Origin: an uncultured Oscillospiraceae bacterium
Lineage (GTDB): Bacteria; Bacillota; Clostridia; Oscillospirales; Oscillospiraceae
DNA: 64,000 bases
Reading direction: 5' to 3'
Assembly: GCA_934573935.1 (NCBI GenBank)
Contig: CAKTMO010000003.1
Location: forward strand, 53,127 to 117,126
Positions 15,195 through 21,421 of the stretch are shown piece after piece. The translations under genes were made by a program, and so were the position numbers. Position 1 is the stretch's first letter; every line of letters begins with the position of its first letter. Below the pieces are notes generated by a model, which saw only the letters and a list, made by a program, of their open reading frames with translations, ran no database searches and had not been told where the DNA came from.

Positions 15195-17017
15195 TCGAAA
15201 AAATGAAGGTCGTCCACATCGTGGCGGCCGCATCGGAGAAAACCGCCCTGCTGGACCGCCTGCGGGAGCTGGGCGTCGTCCACTTCGCCGAAAAGGCCGA
15301 TGCCGACCAGCAGTATCTGGAGCGCTTCGCCCAGCTGTCCCGCATGGAGATGACCCTGCAGGAATATCCCCATGCCCAGCAGGAGACAACAGTGCTGTCC
15401 GACAGCGCGTTTGAGGAATTCTATCAGCAGCTGTCCGACTGCATGGCGCGCAAAAAGGCCCTGCTGGAGCAGCAGGCCGCCGCCCGTGCCGCGGCGGAAA
15501 AGCTGACGGAATGGGGCCGCTTCTCTCCCCAGGAGCTGCGGCAGCTGAAGGAGCAGGGCTGGGATATCCGCATCTACCGCACCGATAAAAAAACCATGGC
15601 CGCGCTGGAGGCGGACCCCGACGTCCGTTTTCTCCGGCTTGCGCCGGTAGGGAAGATGCCCACACTGGCCGCGCTGGCGCCCCTGCCCGCCCAATATTCC
15701 GCCACGGAATTCCCCCTTCCCGAGAAGGGCCTGGACGAGTTGGAGCAGGAGCAGCGCGACTGCACCGAAGCCCTGGCGGACTGCGAGGCCTTCCTGACCC
15801 AGTCGGCGGTCCACCTGCCCAGCATCCGCAGCCAGATGCTCAAGACCCAGAACGACGCAGAGTATTCCGCCGTCAGCAACACCTCCGGCAGTCAGGATGG
15901 TCTGGTGTGGCTCAGCGGCTACCTTCCGGCGGACGACGCGGCGCGTTTCCAAACGGCCGCCGCCGCGGCCCACTGGGCCTGGGCCATGGAGGACCCCGCC
16001 GCCGACGACGACAAGGTGCCCACCAAGGTGAAGTACAACAAGGTCACTCGCCTGATGATCCCCGTCTTCGACATTCTGGGCACCGTGCCCGGCTATCGGG
16101 AGTACGATATTTCCTTCTGGTTCCTGGGCTTTTTCACCCTGTTCTTCGCCATGATCATCGGCGACGCCGGCTACGGCTGCCTGTTCCTGCTGGCGGCGCT
16201 GGCGCTGACGGTGAAAAACAAGAAGGCCTCCACCCCCGTGCAGCTGCTGTGGCTGCTGTCCATCGCCACCATCATCTGGGGCGCGCTGACCGGCACCTGG
16301 TTCGGTCTGGAGCAGGCCATGCAGGTGCCCCTCCTGAAACGGCTGGTGATCCCCACCTTTGCCAACTATCCGGCGTATTTCAACGTCTCCACCGCCACCC
16401 AGCAGAACACCATCATGAAATTCTGCTTCATTCTGGGCACGGTGCAGCTGTCCCTGGCCTGCGTCATGAACATCCGCCGCAAGCTGACGGAAAAAGACCT
16501 CAGCTGGGTGGCCGACCTGGGTTGGCTGGCGGCCATCGACGCGCTGTACTTCGTGGTGCTGTATCTGGTCATCGGCCAGCAGGTAAACCTGATCCCCGTG
16601 GCCTGCGTGGTCATTGCGGGCTTCCTGCTGGTGGTGTGCTTCGGCGGCATGGCCCCCGACAAGACCTTTGCCCAGGGCCTGAAAGCGGGCCTTGGCAACG
16701 CCTTCACGGTGTTCCTCAATACCATCAGCGCCTTCGGCAACATCATGAGCTATATCCGCCTGTTCGCCGTGGGCATGGCCTCCCTGGCCATCGCCCAGAG
16801 CTTCAACGACATGGCCTTCGCCTTCCAGGGTCCCCTGATCGTCGCCGCCGTCCTGATCCTGCTGATCGGCCACGGACTGAACATCGTCATGGGCCTGCTG
16901 TCCGTGGTGGTCCACGGCGTGCGGCTGAACCTGTTGGAGTTCTCCGGCCAGCTGGGCATGGAGTGGGCCGGTATTGCCTACGATCCCTTTCAGAAACGCG
17001 ATAAAATCAAAAAATAA
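15191..17017 (+). CDS. ntpI: V-type ATPase subunit I/a (membrane stator)
   Basis: This 608-residue protein has a soluble N-terminal half (about residues 1-290) and a membrane half with seven or eight hydrophobic segments. FWFLGFFTLFFAMIIGDAGY marks the first membrane segments. SYIRLFAVGMASLAIAQSFN near residue 520 carries the essential Arg that faces the rotor ion site. It holds the ion half-channels and the stator contact to subunit E. Length is typical of bacterial forms (600-660). It overlaps ntpD by four bases, and the rotor gene follows after 18 bases. Confidence 0.95.
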   Translation: MIEKMKVVHIVAAASEKTALLDRLRELGVVHFAEKADADQQYLERFAQLSRMEMTLQEYPHAQQETTVLSDSAFEEFYQQLSDCMARKKALLEQQAAARAAAEKLTEWGRFSPQELRQLKEQGWDIRIYRTDKKTMAALEADPDVRFLRLAPVGKMPTLAALAPLPAQYSATEFPLPEKGLDELEQEQRDCTEALADCEAFLTQSAVHLPSIRSQMLKTQNDAEYSAVSNTSGSQDGLVWLSGYLPADDAARFQTAAAAAHWAWAMEDPAADDDKVPTKVKYNKVTRLMIPVFDILGTVPGYREYDISFWFLGFFTLFFAMIIGDAGYGCLFLLAALALTVKNKKASTPVQLLWLLSIATIIWGALTGTWFGLEQAMQVPLLKRLVIPTFANYPAYFNVSTATQQNTIMKFCFILGTVQLSLACVMNIRRKLTEKDLSWVADLGWLAAIDALYFVVLYLVIGQQVNLIPVACVVIAGFLLVVCFGGMAPDKTFAQGLKAGLGNAFTVFLNTISAFGNIMSYIRLFAVGMASLAIAQSFNDMAFAFQGPLIVAAVLILLIGHGLNIVMGLLSVVVHGVRLNLLEFSGQLGMEWAGIAYDPFQKRDKIKK

Positions 17018-17035
17018 ACAGATAGGAGATCAATT

Positions 17036-17470
17036 ATGAGTATTGAATTTATTGGTATGGCGTGCGCTCTGGGTCTGTCCGCCATGGGTTCCGCGTTCGG
17101 TTCCGGCTTTGCCGCCCAGGCCTCCGTGGGCGCCTGGAAAAAATGCTACGCCAACGGCAAGCCCGCCCCCTTCATCATGGTGGCCTTCTCCGGCGCGCCA
17201 CTGACCCAGACCATCTATGGCTTCTTGCTGATGAACTTCATCCGCAGCGCCGTGGCAGGCGGCTGTGACGCGGCGCTGGCCATGTTCACCGGCATCTTCG
17301 CCGGCCTGGCCATCGGCCTGTCCGCCTTCTTCCAGGGCAAGGTAGCCGCCGCCTCCGCCGACGCCCTGGGCGAGACCGGAAAGGGCACCGCCAACTACTT
17401 CATCGTCATCGGCATCATCGAAACAGTGGCCCTGTTCACCCTCGTGTTCAGCCTCCTGCTGCTGCAATAA
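17036..17470 (+). CDS. ntpK: V-type ATPase subunit K (rotor proteolipid), sodium-type
   Basis: This 144-residue protein has four membrane spans, i.e. two fused c-type hairpins, with one ion-binding Glu (E129 in IIETVALF). Residues matching the sodium ligands known from the Enterococcus hirae rotor are T57, Q58, Y61, Q100 and E129 (motifs PLTQTIYG and FFQGKVAA). The enzyme is therefore more likely a sodium pump or sodium-driven synthase than a proton one. This is inference from ligand conservation. It is the last gene of the operon; a strong terminator follows 10 bases later. Confidence 0.93.
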   Translation: MSIEFIGMACALGLSAMGSAFGSGFAAQASVGAWKKCYANGKPAPFIMVAFSGAPLTQTIYGFLLMNFIRSAVAGGCDAALAMFTGIFAGLAIGLSAFFQGKVAAASADALGETGKGTANYFIVIGIIETVALFTLVFSLLLLQ

Positions 17471-17480
17471 GCCGCCTAAC

Positions 17481-17509
17481 AAAAAAGGCCGCCCCCAGGG
17501 CGGCCTTTT
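17481..17509 (+). terminator. Terminator of the V-ATPase operon
   Basis: AAAAAAGGCCGCC / GGCGGCCTTTT with loop CCCAG. Confidence 0.93.
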
Positions 17510-17539
17510 CCATTTTGCAGAAATTATCTATAACGCAGT

Positions 17540-17874
17540 GCCTAACGGCCCCCTTTACACAAGGGGGCCTTTGAGGTGCGGCGGAAACTTGCTGGAAGCT
17601 ACGGCGGCAAGGGATAGATCGTTGTACGCGGCGGCCTGAGGGCAGGCCGCCCTACAAACAAATGGCTACCGTATCACCCCGTAGGGCGGGGTGCCCCCAC
17701 CCCGCCGCCCCGCAGAACGCACGCACCCCAAAGCCTCCCTTGTGCAAAGGGAGGTGGCACGGCGCAGCCGTGACGGAGGGATTGACCGCAGAGGGTGCGG
17801 TAGTAACTTGCTGGATGCTACGGCGTCCCCGCCGCCGAGATCGGCGTTAAAAACATGCCACCGGCATGTTTTCC
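17540..17874. repeat. Cluster of palindromic interspersed repeats (gene-free 400 bases)
   Basis: Three repeat types lie between ntpK and the CooT-like gene: the CCCCTTTACACAAGGGGGC type (about 17550), the GTAGGGCGGGGTGCCCCCAC type (17681-17724), and CTCCCTTGTGCAAAGGGAGG with a GGCACGGCGCAGCCGTG hairpin (17733-17780). Then ATGCTACGGCG...GCCGCCGAGATCG and AACATGCCACCGGCATGTT run to about 17872. All recur elsewhere in the window. No gene is seen. Confidence 0.85.
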
Positions 17875-18063
17875 TCACGCCTCCCGCACAAAGATCAGAT
17901 TTTCCATCAGGTCGATCTTCTCGATGGTGCCCACCACTGCCGTGGGCACGCCCAGAATGTCGCTGAAAACCAGCTTGTCACCCTCCACCGTCATGGCGGC
18001 CACATTCTTGCAGACTTCTTTCTTCTCATCGCCCCGCAGGGTGTATACCGTGGAAAGACACAT
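17875..18063 (-). CDS. CooT-like small metal (nickel) binding protein
   Basis: This 62-residue protein MCLSTVYTLRGDEKKEV... matches the CooT family: an N-terminal Met-Cys, S-T-V-Y, an acidic loop and a C-terminal I-x-x-IDLMENLIFV strand. CooT of carbon monoxide dehydrogenase systems is a dimer that binds nickel through the N-terminal Cys2. The gene lies two bases behind a His-rich protein gene, so the pair is one unit and probably stores or delivers nickel or cobalt. No CO dehydrogenase gene is in the window, so the client enzyme is unknown. Confidence 0.75.
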   Translation of the reverse strand: MCLSTVYTLRGDEKKEVCKNVAAMTVEGDKLVFSDILGVPTAVVGTIEKIDLMENLIFVREA

Positions 18064-18065
18064 CG

Positions 18066-18389
18066 TTATTCCCCCTTCAGCAGCTTCAGCGCCTCGTCCA
18101 GCTTCTCGTTGCCCAGATTAAAGTCCAGGATCGCGTCGTGGATCAGCTGCGCGGCCTCGTCGTCCATGCTGTGGGCCAGCTCGTGCAGCTCCTCGGCGTG
18201 GTGCCGGTTGTGCTGCACCATATAGGCCAGCAGCGCCAGCGCCTCCTCCGGCGAATGCTGCCCATGCGTATGCCCATGCTCATGGGTATGCGCATGCGTG
18301 TGTTCGTGGTTATGTTCGTGGTCATGACAATGACTGTGAGTATGCGTCACGCCGTCAGCGTGCGTGTGTTCGTGGTTGTGATCGCACAT
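18066..18389 (-). CDS. His-rich metal-binding protein (N-terminal His tail, helical core)
   Basis: This 107-residue protein starts with about 45 residues that are nearly half His (MCDHNHEHTHADG...HTHEHGHTHGQH), followed by a helical domain with ALLAYMVQHNRHHAEELHEL and a late amphipathic helix. A paralogue with the same core (ALLTYMIHHNEHHAEELAEL) lies at 53.5-53.8 kb beside a CsoR-type sensor. The His tail should bind Ni, Co or Zn. The conserved HN-x-HHAEEL core may be a second site. Start ATG at 18389 with AAGGAGGGG upstream. It sits immediately upstream of the CooT-like gene. Confidence 0.75.
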   Translation of the reverse strand: MCDHNHEHTHADGVTHTHSHCHDHEHNHEHTHAHTHEHGHTHGQHSPEEALALLAYMVQHNRHHAEELHELAHSMDDEAAQLIHDAILDFNLGNEKLDEALKLLKGE

Positions 18390-18540
18390 GGAGAACCCCT
18401 CCTTATTCAATATACTCCCATTCTACCACACCCCACCCCCACAAGTCAAATCCCCCGTCCCCTACAGAGACCACCTCCAGGGGGAGACCACCCCAGGGAA
18501 TTCAAAAAGAACCCTTTTTTGCGGGTCCGGTGATAGTTAC

Positions 18541-18660
18541 GTAGGGGGCGGCGTTCCCGACGCCCCGCACCGGTGCACGCTGCATTTCTATTATTCGCCT
18601 TCGGCGACCTACTTTTGCCCACTTTTCCAGCTACTGGGAAAAGTGGGTCGCCGAAGGCGA
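18541..18660. repeat. Interspersed palindromic repeat, GGCGTTCCCGACGCC type plus long hairpin
   Basis: GTAGGGGGCGGCGTTCCCGA...CACCGGTGCACGC (18541-18580) is repeated at 19001-19040. It continues into TTCGCCTTCGGCGACC ... GGTCGCCGAAGGCGAA (about 18594-18660), a long inverted repeat. The stretch 18390-18540 before it holds no recognisable feature. Confidence 0.85.
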
Positions 18661-18699
18661 AAACAAAACTCGCGCCCCCAGGCGCGAAATACTCCCCAA

Positions 18700-18728
18700 T
18701 TGACAACCTCCCCCCAATATGCTACCAT
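18700..18728 (+). promoter_or_regulatory. Promoter of small-peptide mRNA, element copy 1
   Basis: TTGACA (18700-18705), 17 bp, TACCAT (18723-18728). Confidence 0.75.
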
Positions 18729-18796
18729 AAACACCAGCAAGGGTAATACAAAAAGCGGGGCGGTTTGGCCTGATCCCTCCGAAGGGAGGTGATTAG

Positions 18797-18880
18797 ATGC
18801 CAATTTCCATTACATTCCATCTGTTTGGACTCGTGTTCAGCATTCGGATAAAAAAGGAAAACCGCCACCCTGCACGGTGA
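18797..18880 (+). CDS. 27-residue peptide, candidate type I toxin, copy 1
   Basis: ATG at 18797 follows a strong ribosome site (GGGAGGTG at 18784-18791) and opens a 27-codon frame, MPISITFHLFG...RIKKENRHPAR, ending in TGA at 18878-18880. The peptide has a hydrophobic or amphipathic first half and a basic tail. A second copy at 21171-21254 on the other strand differs mostly at third codon positions (CCA/CCT, CTC/CTT, ATA/ATT) or conservatively (K/R, P/S, R/K), which points to selection on the protein. The ribosome site is held in the hairpin CCTCC-GAAG-GGAGG. The stop codon lies inside a two-way terminator. I do not recognise a named family; a toxin role is inferred from architecture only. Confidence 0.7.
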   Translation: MPISITFHLFGLVFSIRIKKENRHPAR

Positions 18881-18888
18881 CGGTTTTC
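18857..18888. terminator. Bidirectional terminator shared by peptide mRNA and opposing RNA, copy 1
   Basis: GAAAACCG-C-CACC / GGTG-A-CGGTTTTC stem. T-rich tails lie on both strands (TTTTC on +, TTTTCCTTTTTT on -). Confidence 0.85.
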
Positions 18889-18943
18889 AATAATATTGAA
18901 TACCTAAAACGTCTGGGCTAAACCGCTTCGCAGTATTACCCTT
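18857..18943 (-). ncRNA. Opposing small RNA, candidate antitoxin, copy 1
   Basis: A consensus promoter on the minus strand (TTGACA at 18972-18977, 16 bp, TATAAT at 18950-18955) would start an RNA of about 90 bases near 18943, running to the shared terminator. It would overlap the 3' end and stop codon of the peptide mRNA. It contains a TTCAAT/ATTGAA hairpin. Its first bases (GCAAGGGTAATAC) are the same as those of the peptide mRNA, because the element is flanked by inverted repeats. Confidence 0.65.
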
Positions 18944-18949
18944 GCCTTT

Positions 18950-18977
18950 ATTATACCCAAACCACAAGATTTGTCAA
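18950..18977 (-). promoter_or_regulatory. Promoter of the opposing RNA, copy 1
   Basis: TTGACA, 16 bp, TATAAT on the minus strand. It is stronger by consensus than the peptide promoter. Confidence 0.8.
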
Positions 18978-19000
18978 GCAAAACAACGCAAAATAACTCC

Positions 19001-19268
19001 GTAGGGGGCGGCGTTCCCGACGCCCCGCACCGGTGCACGCAACCGCCACGATAACCCCCCGTAGGGCGGGGTGCCCCCACCCCGCCGCACCGGTGCACGC
19101 TGCATTTCTATTATTCGCCTTCGGCGACCTACTTTTCCCAGTAGCTGGAAAAGTAGTTGCTGCAGCTTTTGGTGTGCGGTGGTTACTTGCTGGCAGCTAC
19201 GGCGGCATAGCCGCCGAGATCGCGGCTAAAAACATGCCACCGGCATGTTTTCTTCACGCCGCGACCCT
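19001..19268. repeat. Composite interspersed repeat, copy A
   Basis: It begins with the GGCGTTCCCGACGCC unit (19001-19040), then GTAGGGCGGGGTGCCCCCAC (19061 on), CACCGGTGCACGC, TTCGCCTTCGGCGACC, and a block of about 110 bases with GTGCGGTGGTTACTTGCTGG and AACATGCCACCGGCATGTTT. It is nearly identical to copy B at 20675-20880. No gene is in this stretch. Confidence 0.88.
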
Positions 19269-19333
19269 GTCCATCCCCCGGTAACAAAAAATCCACAAAC
19301 GGTTACACTTTGGAAACAAAACCCTCCAACCCC

Positions 19334-19361
19334 TTGACGGTTGGAAAATTTATGCTATACT
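19334..19361 (+). promoter_or_regulatory. Promoter of surface gene (type B)
   Basis: TTGACG (19334-19339), 16 bp, TATACT (19356-19361). The paralogous gene at 47553 has the same two hexamers. Confidence 0.8.
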
Positions 19362-19421
19362 GGCAACTGTAAGAACGAGAAACACGTTTTTACAAAAAAA
19401 TTTTTTTTGGAGGAAACAAAC

Positions 19422-20507
19422 ATGAAGAAAATTGTTGCTCTGGTTCTGAGCCTGGTTCTGGCTCTGAGCCTGTGCGCAACCGCCTTCGCTGCCAATGAGA
19501 CTGTTTATTGGCTGAACAAGAAGGGTGGTCAGGTTGACAAGAACCAGGCTTGGACTGGCGGTACTCTGGACACCGTTAAGGCTCATACCAATGCCAAGGG
19601 CGGCGGTAACATCATGTACTACACTTGGACCGAGAAGGTTGCTGGTTGGGACTACACCAGTGATGCTAAGAGCGAATTCATCGCTTGTGATGAGTGGGAT
19701 AGCTGGACTGAGGCTAAGCAGACCGAGTATAATACGGCACCCGGCGCCACTTGGAGCGCTGTTTACACCGCAGACTTTGTCACTTATCTGATTCCTTGCG
19801 ATCAGGATGAGGCTACCGCTGCTATCCACGGTGACTTCTCTTACCAGACCTATGTGTTCCTTGCTGATTCCGCTAAGGCTGCTGAGTATGACTGCACTGC
19901 TACCGCTCAGGCTGCTACCAAGGATCTGCCCAACTGCACCAGAGATCAGTTCAAGTATGACGGTTATGTTTGCGACTGCGGTTACTTCTATATCGCTGAC
20001 GAGAACGGCGGTACCGCTCTGAACGTCGATGGCAAGATCATCCACGCCACCTGCAAGGACAACGATACCGACTATGTGATCCACGCTTCCCACATCTTCG
20101 CCAAGGGCGTGAAGAACACCAAGACCGGTTACGATGTCGCTACCTGCCTGATCTGCAAGGGCGAGTTCGCTTGCACCAACAGCGACGCTGTTGCTACCAA
20201 GAACGGCTACAAGATCAGCACTGGTTTCGAGTATAGTGTTGCTGCCGCTGGTAAGGTCTACGATGCCAATGCCTATGCCAATGGCTATGACTTCAAGTGG
20301 GGCCAGACCTATGCTGGTAACTACGCTTTCTGCTGGGAGCTGAAGCCCGGCACCACCGAGGAAATCGGCACCAAGCCCGCTACCGACACCAAGACTGGTG
20401 TTGACTCCGCTAAGACCTTCGACGCTGGTATCGCCATGTACGTTGGCATGAGCCTGCTGTCCGTCGCCGGTTCCGCTGTTGTGATCGGCAAGAAGAAGGA
20501 GTTCTAA
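19422..20507 (+). CDS. Abundant secreted surface protein, SAKTFDAG anchor, family B
   Basis: This 361-residue protein has a signal peptide (MKKIVALVLSLVLALSL...AFA), a unique N-terminal region, and a conserved core shared with the protein at 46555-47553 (DTDYVIHASHIFAKGVKN, GYDVATCLICKGEFACTN, AVATKNGYKIS). It ends in DSAKTFDAGIAMYVGM plus a hydrophobic segment and GKKKEF. A consensus promoter, strong ribosome site (TTGGAGGAAAC) and frequent use of GCT and GGT codons suggest high expression. The four core Cys (CLICK and others) could bind metal or form disulphides. Function unknown; it could be a major cell-surface or S-layer-like protein. Confidence 0.75.
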   Translation: MKKIVALVLSLVLALSLCATAFAANETVYWLNKKGGQVDKNQAWTGGTLDTVKAHTNAKGGGNIMYYTWTEKVAGWDYTSDAKSEFIACDEWDSWTEAKQTEYNTAPGATWSAVYTADFVTYLIPCDQDEATAAIHGDFSYQTYVFLADSAKAAEYDCTATAQAATKDLPNCTRDQFKYDGYVCDCGYFYIADENGGTALNVDGKIIHATCKDNDTDYVIHASHIFAKGVKNTKTGYDVATCLICKGEFACTNSDAVATKNGYKISTGFEYSVAAAGKVYDANAYANGYDFKWGQTYAGNYAFCWELKPGTTEEIGTKPATDTKTGVDSAKTFDAGIAMYVGMSLLSVAGSAVVIGKKKEF

Positions 20508-20530
20508 TTAGAACTTAGTTCTAACGAAAA

Positions 20531-20559
20531 AAGAGACGCCGCAAGGCGTCTCTTTTTTT
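20531..20559 (+). terminator. Rho-independent terminator
   Basis: AAGAGACGCC-GCAA-GGCGTCTCTT then TTTTT, nearly the same hairpin as at 8251-8278. Confidence 0.93.
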
Positions 20560-20614
20560 GCCCCATCCGGTAGTCCGTACGGCTCGCTGCACGCAAAAGG
20601 TACAATAAAAATCC

Positions 20615-20880
20615 GTAGGGCGGGGTGCCCCCACCCCGCCGCCCCAGTGCACGCAGAGGGTACGTCAACCCTCCGTAGGGCGGGGTGCCCCCACCCCGCC
20701 GCACCGGTGCACGCTGCATTTCCCAATTCGCCTTCGGCGACCTACTTTTGCCAACAGCGGCAAAAGTAGTTGCTGCAGCTTTTGGTGTGCGGTGGTTACT
20801 TGCTGGCAGCTACGGCGGCATAGCCGCCGAGATCGCGGTTAAAAACATGCCACCGGCATGTTTTCTTTACGCCGCGACCC
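20615..20880. repeat. Composite interspersed repeat, copy B (plus an extra GTAGGGCGG unit)
   Basis: Two GTAGGGCGGGGTGCCCCCAC units (20615 and 20675) are followed by the block matching 19102-19268 almost base for base, ending AACATGCCACCGGCATGTT. From 20885 to 21060 further inverted repeats occur (TTTGGATTCTCCCCC / GGGGGATTCCAAA; ACTTTTGCC / GGCAAAAGT; CGCGCCCGCAGGCGCG). No gene is seen between 20508 and 21090. Confidence 0.88.
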
Positions 20881-21066
20881 TCTTTGGATTCTCCCCCCAC
20901 GGGGTGTTCTCTGGGGGATTCCAAAGGGGGCCGCAGCCCCCATTGGTCGTTCGGAGAGGGGGACGGGGGGAGAGGGAGTACGAAATCCCTCTCCCCCAGC
21001 GGCGTTTTTGCTTACTTTTGCCGCCGCAGGCAAAAGTAAGTCGCGCCCGCAGGCGCGAAACACCCC

Positions 21067-21094
21067 TTGACATATTCCCAAATTCCGCTATAAT
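21067..21094 (+). promoter_or_regulatory. Promoter of the opposing RNA, element copy 2
   Basis: TTGACA (21067-21072), 16 bp, TATAAT (21089-21094). Confidence 0.8.
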
Positions 21095-21100
21095 AAAAGC

Positions 21101-21194
21101 AAGGGTATTACCGCGAAGCGGTTTAGCCCGTCAGGTGAATGATTTTATCGGGATAATCCCAAGAAAACCGTCACTTTGCCGAGTGGCGGTTTTC
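21101..21194 (+). ncRNA. Opposing small RNA, candidate antitoxin, copy 2
   Basis: It would start near 21101 and end at the two-way terminator 21163-21194 (GAAAACCG...CGGTTTTC, tail CCCTTTT). It overlaps the 3' end of the copy 2 peptide mRNA. Same layout as copy 1, on the other strand. Confidence 0.65.
21163..21194. terminator. Bidirectional terminator, copy 2
   Basis: GAAAACCGTCACT / AGTGGCGGTTTTC stem. It serves the + strand RNA and the minus strand peptide mRNA. Confidence 0.82.
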
Positions 21195-21254
21195 CCTTTT
21201 AATCCGAATGCTGAACACAAGTCCAAACAGATGGAATGTAATGGAAATAGGCAT
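21171..21254 (-). CDS. 27-residue peptide, candidate type I toxin, copy 2
   Basis: MPISITFHLFG...RIKRENRHSAK, 27 codons, ATG at 21254, same ribosome site and same CCTCC/GGAGG hairpin as copy 1. Compared with copy 1 three codons change silently and four residues change, three of them conservatively in charge or size. Its promoter (TTGACA at 21360-21365, 17 bp, TACAAT at 21337-21342) is on the minus strand. The 5' part of the mRNA carries an extra GCAGGG/CCCTGC hairpin. The two copies face each other across the surface gene at 19422. Confidence 0.7.
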   Translation of the reverse strand: MPISITFHLFGLVFSIRIKRENRHSAK

Positions 21255-21336
21255 CTAATCACCTCCCTTCGGAGGGATCAGGCCAAACCGCCCCGCTTTT
21301 TATGTAATACCCTTGGCAGGGAACCCCTGCGAAACA

Positions 21337-21365
21337 ATTGTATCAGATGCGCGAAAATTTGTCAA
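21337..21365 (-). promoter_or_regulatory. Promoter of small-peptide mRNA, copy 2
   Basis: TTGACA, 17 bp, TACAAT on the minus strand. Confidence 0.78.
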
Positions 21366-21378
21366 TGCTGAAACGAAC

Positions 21379-21408
21379 CCCGCCCCCAGCCTATCGGCTG
21401 GGGGCGGG
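21379..21408 (-). terminator. Hairpin behind ade
   Basis: CCGCCCCCAGCC / GGCTGGGGGCGG stem with loop TATC. The minus-strand tail is TTCGTTTC, so termination may be moderate. Confidence 0.65.
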
Positions 21409-21421
21409 ATTTACGCATCAC

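Larger units (their letters stand above)
18737..18945. repeat. Inverted-repeat-bounded small element, copy 1
   Basis: GCAAGGGTAATAC (18737-18749) is inverted at 18933-18945, and CGGTTTGGCC (18761-18770) at 18916-18925 as GGCTAAACCG. The enclosed 210 bases hold the peptide gene and the terminator. Copy 2 (21099-21316) carries GGTATTAC in both arms instead of GGTAATAC. Confidence 0.8.
21099..21316. repeat. Inverted-repeat-bounded small element, copy 2
   Basis: GCAAGGGTATTAC (21099-21111) is inverted at 21304-21316. The inner CGGTTTAGCC pairs with GGCCAAACCG as in copy 1. Both arms carry the same base changes relative to copy 1. Confidence 0.8.

Noticed and set aside
18700..18977. par/Fst-type pairing through direct repeats
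   Set aside because: The 5' tags of the two RNAs are inverted in the DNA, so the RNAs share the same sequence there and are not complementary; only the 3' terminator overlap can pair.
17540..21060. CRISPR array from the spaced palindromic repeats
   Set aside because: Repeat spacing and order are irregular, sequences between copies are themselves repeated, and no cas gene is present.
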